DNA of 64,000 bases from Theristus sp. LFF4_11 (taxonomy: Eukaryota; Nematoda; Chromadorea; Monhysterida; Xyalidae): positions 1 to 64,000 of the forward strand of contig JASANC010002883.1 of NCBI GenBank assembly GCA_030248135.1, in the 5' to 3' direction. Positions 12,228 through 22,000 of the stretch are shown here, one piece after another. Both the position numbers and the translations under genes were made by a program. Position 1 is the stretch's first letter. The number at the start of each line of letters is the position of its first letter. The notes beneath the pieces are model-generated. The model was not told where the DNA came from and made no database searches. It was given only the letters and a program-made list of their open reading frames with translations.

Positions 12228-13060
12228 CACCCGCCGCCACTGAAGGCAAAGGTCACCGGTATTTCGCACGGCAAAAATGCTGCCGGTGCACGTCGAACCG
12301 TTAATGTCGAACGGAACAAAGCGGAGCAAAGAGGTGCCGGGGTAGTGGTCGTCGCTGGGGCTGCTGATCACGATCACTACATCGAATTCTTGTCCACCGA
12401 CAACAACGCAGGAGAGCACCAGCCAATCAACGTGTTCGTATCGTCAGCCATAGATCAAAACCTTGAAGCGGAAGACCAAGAAGAGGAGGAGCAGTGTTTT
12501 GTTGACAGCTCGGTCGAAACAAGAACAACACGCTGTCCATCGCCAAACAAACTCAGACAATCAACACAACAACAGGAAAACGGCGATTTGCCGGGAAATA
12601 ATGTAGTGATCGTTGAGACGTTCTCTGAGAGCGATGATGCTGGTCAAATTGCACAAGTTCACCAAGAAAAACTACGCTTCGTGCGTTCTGAAAATTCCGA
12701 CAGCGTGACGGCTGCGAATTCAACGGAAAACATTGTGATGAACAACAATTTAACCGATGCGAGAGCTGTCAGTGATCGAACACCGTCAACTGGCCACCAC
12801 TACCCTTCAGTTTTAACTCCAAAATCCGCAGTCATTCAATCACAATCCAGTTTCAAGCGCTCGCTCGTCTCGAAGTCCGGAACGCGCACGATTCTAGCCG
12901 GGCCAGCGCCACGGCCAAGCCGGCCAACAATCATAGCGTCGTCATCATCATCATCGTGTGCAGCCAATCCGCAGCGTTCAACCGTTTCAACTGTTTCAAA
13001 ATGTTCGTCAACATCGGAAGTCAGCTCAGTGCTTGTCGCTTCCTCGCATTTAAAAGAGGT
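12228..13060 (+). repeat. Triplicated block, copy C (direct)
   Basis: It begins immediately after the G run at 12207-12227, in mid-exon at the point matching about 7931 of copy A. It continues without a G run through tcgcttcctcgcatt into the rest of the gene. This is the only copy connected to intact downstream exons. Confidence 0.85.
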
Positions 13061-16000
13061 CTGCAGAAATAAATATCATTAGTTTTTATTTTTCTGCACT
13101 CATCAGTCATGGTTTTCGTTGAATTGTGTCACTCCAACGCCAAATTTGCAGGTTGACCGCTGCGGGAACATTGTGAGGAAAACTCGGTGCAGCAATGCTA
13201 AACAACTGCAGCAACCTCGCGTTACGATTGACGCCACCGAAATGTCCCTCGGAAAGACCACAGCTGCCGGTTCAGAGGCATCTCGAATCACCATGTTGCC
13301 AGGTGTTGTGGTCGGTTTTGTGCGTTCCTCCGATGCCAAGAAAATTATAAGATCTGCTCTGGGGTGAAAAGGTTTTGGTTGTGGGTGGCACCTGGTGTGC
13401 GTCTACGCACTGACGAGCCAGCAGGGGCATGGGCAATGGTATGAGTCTACTGTGTTCAGCCGAAACCGCAAACGAAACAGCAGACTCCATGGCGTCATTC
13501 ATGAAGCAGTATAGTGGCGCGTAAGGTATCTTTTAACATAGCTACGCGTCATTAAATGCCGCTAATTGCTGCAAGCAATCAGCCAATCTCAAAATTTACT
13601 TTTCTCCGTCAATTGAATGTGCACACAAGGCGAGTGCTGTCGTAGGCGTGGCGAACAACGTCGAGTGCTATCCGTGCTGTCGTTGCGAGCGCGTCTTTCT
13701 GACCGAGTTCGGCCTGGAGCGTCACGTGCGCCAGCTGCATGCGGCGCACACGGCCGAGGCGTTGCGTCGCATCGCCACCATTCGAACGGAGTGGGCTCGC
13801 AGGCGACACTCTGCTGAGGAGTACAGGACACGCATCGAGTTGACGCGCTTCCGACACGAGGCGTTGGCGAATGCCGCTCTGAGAGACATGCAGTACGGTG
13901 CGTGTTGGCGGGCGTGTTCGGTTTTGAACGGTTAGAACTCGCTACTGTGTCAGGTAGCTGAGACTTGGCTGCGGAAAACGTTAGGATCAGGCTTGGCTAA
14001 GTGATGCTATGTTGAACGTCGCACTACCTGTGTGCGGTGGAATTTTATTGGTTGGTGCAACAAAGAGTTCGCTGTTTGCGGTTTCGCCAATTGTAGGCCA
14101 CAGTGTGTGCACCTCAACTGTATTTCACAATCTCAGTCGACGACACCATTGAGTACCCGTATTATCGTGTGACGCCCTCTGGACAGTGCGTGCTGCTCGG
14201 TGATGCTCGTGACTTTCAGCAGCAGCTGGCTGATGGAAACAACAATACAAACGACAACACTGTCACACGAGAACATCGATATCAAGACAAGTGCGTCGAT
14301 GAAGCACAACTTTGCAAGTGACCAGTAAAACTTTGAACAAGATATTTCTGGACAGAAGGAAACTAACACGGAACTGGTCGAGTTTGTTGCGCAATGTGCT
14401 TTGTCGTTATGTTCAGTTCGTGTCCTAAAAAAGGCGACATGACACTTTTTGCCGTGAACGTGCTTTTTAGTGATGTAATCAGCAAACTTGCTGAAATGCT
14501 TGCATTTGCGCATTGCCGACGTGCAGTCTCACAAATGTCTGGTACTGCTGTGACGAAAAAGACATTCGTTGAGCAGTATGTAAAATGACGCGTGGTGCTG
14601 TTTTCACCGAATGCTTGTTCATGAATTGCGCTCGGCACGCAGCGCCGTGATCACATGTGCGATTGTTCTACAGCACTGTGCATCAGCGCAAACTGCACAC
14701 GCCGCACGATGTGGCGACCACGAGCAGCGACCAGCGGTCGTCGACGTCGCCCGATTCAACGGTGCACAAAGGCAAAGGGCGCTCGGGGGCAGCGGGGCAC
14801 TTCGAGGCGTGCCGCACCTGCGGGCTCGTCATCAACGTCGAGCACCCGACCGCGCGCGAGCACCACCGCCGGGCGCATGTCAAGAACGACGAGCTGCGCA
14901 CGGAGCTGCTGCGGACGCACGGCGCCAGCTACGTCGCCAACGTCACCTGCTACCAGTGCCAGCTGGTGTTCGTGGACGAGCGCGCACTCAAGGAGCACGC
15001 AGACTTCTTTCATCAGCGGCATCGCAGGTTCGTTGGTGCGATCATGGGTCTGCGCGTGTGCCACATGTTCGTTCACACAGCTTTAGCGGAGTTGCCTGCG
15101 TTTAACGAAATACAGTGTGGGCCAAAAAAAGGTTCCATTTTCAAACTGCTGTCACTGGCTGGTGTTTCAATATTATAAGCTGAAATTTTCAGCATTGATA
15201 AAACATGTGATGCCATTTTTCTGACAAGATTTTTATTCAGTTTGGTCGAGTAGATTCAGTTTTACAGCACGATGTTTAAAAATTCCCAAATTTTCAACAA
15301 AAAAACGAGTTTTTAACCAAGAATTTCAAACGAATCATTGCTCATAGACATCCAAATCATCATCAAGGTTCTCGTCCGGCAGCGGATGGATTGAATTTTA
15401 CGCGAAACTGGCGAGTCACTGCAGAAAAACTTTCTGATTGCTCCCACCAGATAACACACCAGACCCGTTGTTCTGCTGTCCACTTAACCATGACGAAACT
15501 GCAGAAAAATGAAACTGAAACACTGTTTTATTCAAACCGCAGAAAAACTTTTCAAAAAAAAACAAATTAACAGACAGAGCAACACACAAAACAAAAAGTC
15601 AACTGAACAATTATTTCTGTCGCAGTCGCATGACTGCTGACTCGAGTCCGCTGTGAAACATCAGAATTTCGCTCGAGCAGCTCAAATGCAATTCAAGTGT
15701 GAGACCTTTCCACTCTGAGCGAATGATTTGAACTATCAATACCCAGGGTATCTAAAAAGACCCATTTGCCACCTTCGCAACAGTTTCAAAATTGAATCAC
15801 GCATCTTGATACTAATTTTTTCTTGCACTCATTTCAGTCAATTTGTTGATTTTTCGAGCTTTTTAGAAAATCTGCACACAGTGAGCGCTAGGAATTAAAT
15901 ATCGGAAAAAAATTTTTTGTCAGTAAAATGGCATCACAAGTTTTATCAGTGCTGAAAATTTCAGCTCATAATATTAAAACACCAGCCAGTGACAGCAGTT

Positions 16001-19000
16001 TGAAAATGGAACCTTTTTTTGGCCCACCCTGTATAATGCGTGGAGGCAGGAGGTTGTTGTTGGTCTGTGGTGATAAATTCCGCTTCTGTGGTTTTTCACA
16101 TTTTGTACTGGTTCGGTTTGTTGGAAAATAGAAAGACACGAGACAGGAGGTTTATGAGACGAATGGACAGTAAGACACTGAGGCGGCGGCATTCATAAAG
16201 CAGTATCTTGCCGCTATGTAACATAGCTACGCGTCACTAAATTCAGCTTCATGAATGTCACTTTACAGAGTAAAAAACTTGCACTGAACAATGTTACATC
16301 TACTGTTACTGTTACAGGTACATCTGCAAGTGGTGTGGCCATGTGAGCGCCTCCCTGAACGCACTGAATCGACACAAAACAGTTTTGCACGGCCTCATGC
16401 TGAACAAACCGAAACAGAAACATACAATATGTACGTCTGGTGCTGCGGCTGCCGTGAAACAAACACAAACCGCTTCAACCGATCTCACGCCAATGGAGCA
16501 ACTGAGTGGTAAGTGTTTTTAGGTTGCTCGATTGGATTTCGTGGTTGGTGGAAGCATGTTGAATTTGGAATGCGACGGTGAGAGGCGTCGTAGTACTTAA
16601 TTATTAAGTGCAATAAAATTTAGAACGCTTTGATAAGTGATTAGATTTAGATGTTTTGATTTGATTCAGTTTCAACTTTGTTGTGTGTTTATTGCCGCCA
16701 CTTGTGGTGTTGCACAGCACTGCAGCGCCACAGGCTGGCTGCACCTGAGCTGTGTTTTCTGGCCACCACCCACCAGAACGCTCGACTCGACAGCTGCTGC
16801 ACTGCACTGCAAACGTTGCAATTTGTCGTGAGCTTTTGTTGCAGCGTCCGACCACAACGCGATGCGCACATTCTGTCCGGACTGCAGACTGATGATCGTG
16901 AAACCGTCGTTGATCGTTCGCCACATGGCACGCGTACACGATCGATGCAACTTCGACGCAGTGATTCAGACAAAAATACTGCCGAATTTTGAGGTGGGTT
17001 GCACGCACGTTTGTGGTTTTTTGCGTCAGTTATCTTGCCCTAAGATCTTCGCAGCTATATTTAATTTTAGATCTTTGTTTTTTCTTCACTCTTTCTTGAA
17101 TTTATTTTGAAAGTGGGATTTAGATTGTAAAATATTGGCTTGGGATGTACAATTTGGTTGGTGAATGCCATCAAAGCGGAGAGGGATTGAGTTTTGAATT
17201 TTTGTTGTTGGTTGCCGGCCGTGCGAACAACCACGATTATGTTGTTTTTTTTATTTGTTCACCACGATTAGTTTGTGCTGATTTTCCATGCAGCTGTGCG
17301 TAAACGCGGGCGTTGTGAGTTGGAAATGCTGCGACGAGACGTTCGGGAGTCGACAGTCGCTGCTCGCACATCGCGTTCAGCACCAAAATGTTGTGCAGAG
17401 CGCTTACACGGACGCTGCGAACGCGATGCTCGTCCTGGTCGGAGAAGCGTGCTTGTTTTCTCGGAATCATCCGTTTTTATGAATCTGTTTGTTTTTATTG
17501 AACTCGTTCATCCAACCTTTGAATCTTGTTGGTGAGCTAACAGCGATGTGATTAAGGAAATTTTGAACAGTGCAGGGCGCCTGTGAGTACAACGGAGGCA
17601 CACTGACAGCTGACGACGATCAAATGCGAGATGACGACGTGCTGCAACAGGACTCGGTGACGCTGACGCCTGAGCAGCTCGCCAGTCTTGGTCTCACCGT
17701 CGAAGACGCACAGCACGTGCGCTTGTTGCTTGATTGTTGTTGCTTTCATTGCTTTCCATGTGGCCTTGTTATGCTTGTGTTTGATTTTATTGTCACTTTT
17801 TGATGACTTGCTGTTTTCAAGATGGTCCTTGTGGATGACGGCACAGGCACGTTGACTGCATACGCACGCACGCACTGGCAACACATGCAACAACAGCAAC
17901 AACAGCAACAACAGCACACACAGGTGAACCCTGCATTGTCAGCATTAGTAAAGGTGTTTTAAGATTTGTTTTCGTTCAATGCTGTAGAATAAATTTTTAA
18001 GATAAATAGAATAAATTCATTTTAAGAGTCGCTGTCCCAGAAATTCGAACCTCCAGCGAAACGAAAAAAAATTGTTTCAAATTGAATCGCCGCCGCCAGA
18101 TAGTTGTTAGTTATGATAAAAAAATAACACACACAAAGTTTCAGCTCTCAACTCCTAATCTACGCGTGACAGCGGGCTTCCTGTCTGTTAAGGGAGGACG
18201 GACTAATAGGGACGCACGCAAACTAGGAGTTTTGGTTGACTGCTTTGTTCTCCACACCACGTGCACCAAAAACACTCATCGAGCACTCATTTTGTAGCTA
18301 CGGACTCAGAGAATACGTGATTCAATTTTCGTGCAAAAATATTCACGCACACGAATTATATGAGCAATTGAAACATTGCTTCGTGGAGAAAAAAGTAAAA
18401 AAAAATGCATGTCTGCTGAATTGTGTGCCCTCTCATTGCCAAACAACTCTGTGCGTAACCATGAACTGTAGTTTATCCGACGCACAACAAATCACCCGGA
18501 AATAGTGGGCCAAGTTTGCTAGGGGCTCCTTTAGAGCAGGTCAAAAGGTGAAAAAATCAAAAAATGCAGCCGGTGCTCTCTCTTGCCAACATCCGTTAGC
18601 TTTTTCTTGTGCGTAACCCACATGAACTGTAGTTTATCCGACGCACAACAAATCACCCGGAAATAGTGGGCCAAGTTTGCTAGGGGCACCTTTAGAGCAG
18701 GTCAAAGGGTGAAAAAAAGTCAAAAAATGCATGTCTGCTGAATTGTGTGCCCTCTCATTGCCAAACAACGCTTCACATCCGTTAGCTTTTTCTTGTGCGT
18801 AACCCACATGAACTGTAGTTTATCCGAAACACAACAAATCACCCGGAAATAGTGGGCCAAGTTTGCTAGGGGCACCTTTAGAGCAGGTCAAAGGATGAAA
18901 AAAGTCAAAAAATGCATGTCTGCTGAATTGTGTGCTCTCTCATTGCCAAACAACGCTTCACATCCGTTAGCTTTTTCTTGTGCGTAACCCACAGGAACTG

Positions 19001-22000
19001 TAGTATATCCGAAACACAACAAATCACCCGGAAATAGTGGGCAAAGTTTGCTAGGGACACCTTTAGAGCAGGTCAAAAGGTGAAAAAAGTCAAAAATGCA
19101 TCTCTCTTGAATTGTGTGCCCTCTCATTGCCAAACAACGCTTCACATCCGTTAGCTTTTTCTTGTGCGTAACCCACAGGAACTGTAGTTTATCCGACGCA
19201 CAACAAATCACCCGGAAATAGTGGGCAAAGTTTGCTAGGGACACCTTTACAGCAGGTCAAATGGTGAAAAAGGTCAAAAAAATGCATGTCTGCTGAATTG
19301 TGTGCCCTCTCATTGGCAAACGACGTTTCGCATCCGTTAGCTGTTTCTTGTGTGTAACTCACAGGAACTGTAGTTTATCCGAAACGCAACAAATCACCTG
19401 GAAATCGTGGGCAAAGTTTGCTAGGGACACCTTTAGAGCAGGTCTTTAGAAAAGGTGCTTTCTGTGCTCTCTCGTTGGCAAACAACGTTTCACAACTAAC
19501 AGACCGTACTGAATGTCAGTTATCATCTACTTCTTTTCAATATAATTGCACGGTTCGAATCGCAACACTGCAAAAACTACAGCGGGGCCACCATTGCTTG
19601 CTTGCATAGGGCGATGGGGTTTATTATCCCGCTTGTACTTCAAACATTAACATGATAACAACTCAGAGCTAGTGGACGGCACATCACAAATGAATAATGT
19701 ACGAACACTATGTGTGAGAGAGAGCACACAATTCAAGAGACATGCATTTTTTGACTTTTTTCACCCTTTGACCTGCTCTAAAAGTGTCCCTAGCAAACTT
19801 TGCCCACTATTTCCGGGTGATTTGTTGTGTTTCGGATAAACTACAGTTCCTGTGGGTTACGCAAAAGAAAAAGCTAACGGATGTGAAGCGTTGTTTGGCA
19901 ATGAGAGAGCACACAATTCACCAGACATGCATTTTTTGACTTTTTTCACCTTTTGATCTGCTCTAAAGGTGTCCATAGCAAACTTGGCCCACTATTTCCG
20001 GGTGATTTGTGTTTCGGATAAACTACAGTTCATGTGGGTTACGCACAAGAAAAAGCTAACGGATGAGAAGCGTTGTTTGGCAATGAGAGTGCACACAATT
20101 CAGCAGACATGCATTTTTTGACTTTTTTCATCCTTTGACCTGCTCTAAAGGTGCCCCTAGCAAACTTTGCCCACTATTTCCGGGTGATTTGTTGTGCGTC
20201 GGATAAACTACAGTTCCTGTGGGTTATGCACAAGAAAAAGCTAACGGATGTGAAGCGTTGTTTGGCAATGAGAGGGCACACAATTCAGCAGACATGCATT
20301 TTTTGACTTTTTTCACGTTTTGACCTACTCTAAAGGTGCCCCTATCAAACTTGGCCCACTATTTCCGGGTGATTTGTTGTGTTTCGGATAAACTACAGTT
20401 CATGTGGGTTACGCACAAGAAAAAGCTAACGGATGTGAAGCGTTGTTTGGCAATGAGAGAGCACACAATTCAGCAGACATGCATTTTTTTACTTTTTTCA
20501 TTCTTTGACCTGCTCTAAAGGTGCCCCTAGCAAACTTGGCCCACTATTTCCGGGTGATTTGTTGTGCGTCGGATAAACTACAGTTCATGTGGGTTACGCA
20601 CAAGAAAAAGCTAACGGATGTGAAGCGTTGTTTGGCAATGAGAGGGCACACAATTCAGCAGACATGCATTTTTTTGACTTTTTTCTCCACAAAGCAATGT
20701 TTCAATTGCTCCTATAATTCGTGTGCGTGAATATAGAAAGGGTTTTTATTAGGATGAACGCTGATTAGGATGATTAGGATGATTACGACAGGAATAAGAA
20801 TAAACTACCCTGATCACAGATCACCACATCTTATATAGCTAATATAATAACATGTAATTACACAATACACGTTGCTCCCAACTTCTCCCCAACAATTGAA
20901 AATGATTTATCACATTATTTGATTGCTGATTAAAATTGAATTGCTGATTAGTCGATGCTTGTCTCATCGCGCAGGCCGTAGTCGTGCTCGCTCCTCTGAT
21001 CGTTGCCCACGTCGTTTGTCGCTGTTCGAGGATACGTCGCTGTTTTGCTTCGACCGTAGATTCTCGCCATCCACTGTTTTTCTGCTTCCGACATTCTAAA
21101 CTGCGGATGCCAATTTCGGAATCTTGCGAATTTTGGTGGATAGTTTTGCTGTTGATGATTTTGCTGTTGCATGTCGTGTCGAATACGGTAACATCGACCG
21201 ATATATTGCGTGTTTTGGTAATTCGGCTTGCTGCCGTTGTCTTTGTATTCCTGTCGACTGTACTGTTTCTGCTTGTACTTCTCGCAGTCTTCCACGACTT
21301 GGATTTTATCCATAATTTGTCGGAAATTGAGACCCTTGAACTTCTGGTCCTCTGCTTTGCTCGACAAGAACGGATCAAGCAATCCTTGTACAAACTTGTT
21401 GATCAACGTCGTTTCGACAAACGGAATGTACCGTATTACCTAACCCCCCAAAACCCCCCCCAAAAACCCCCCCCGAAAGCAACCCCCAAAACAAACTTGT
21501 TGATCAACGTCGTTTCGACAAACGGAATGTAGTTGCCATCCGAGCCGCGATAGTTATGCCCAGTGGCAAGAAGCAAATTCTCCAGACGTAGTCCGAAGGC
21601 GCGCACAGATTCTCCTTCCTGTCGCGTTGCTGTATCGAGTTCGTACACGGATGTAATTGCCTCATTTCTTGGTCCGTAGATGGACTCAAGGTACTTGATG
21701 GACTCTTCCAAATTTTCACGCACTCCTTGTGGCTGTTGATCGAAAGCAAACAATGCGTTGTCGGACAGACACATACGAATATGCTCGACCGCGATTTTTG
21801 GCGGTGGGTCCCATAGTTCCAGTCTGGTCTGCAGACTGCTGAGCCAGGTGCGGAATTTGTGATTCTTGGCTGGGTCGAACTTTTGCCATTTTTCAGACAA
21901 CAACATCATGTACGCTTTGTTGCTCTCACTGACACTGTCACTGCACACCTGTTTGCTGTTGTCATCATGGCCTTTACACGCACTCGACTGACTTTGCTGA

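Noticed and set aside
16678..16992. Extra exon between zinc-finger exons 6 and 7
   Set aside because: It is open in one frame with a possible acceptor at about 16714, but direct splicing 16508 to 16845 keeps the finger frame and the candidate encodes no motif.
18547..20690. CRISPR-like regular repeats
   Set aside because: The units are contiguous, ~185 bp, without unique spacers, and arranged in two opposing arrays inside a eukaryotic transposon.
18888..20730. Several 60-118 codon ORFs (MPLANLAHYFRVICC.. type) in the tandem arrays
   Set aside because: They are the same reading of the 185 bp repeat unit in each copy and vary with unit indels; there is no start context or independent conservation.
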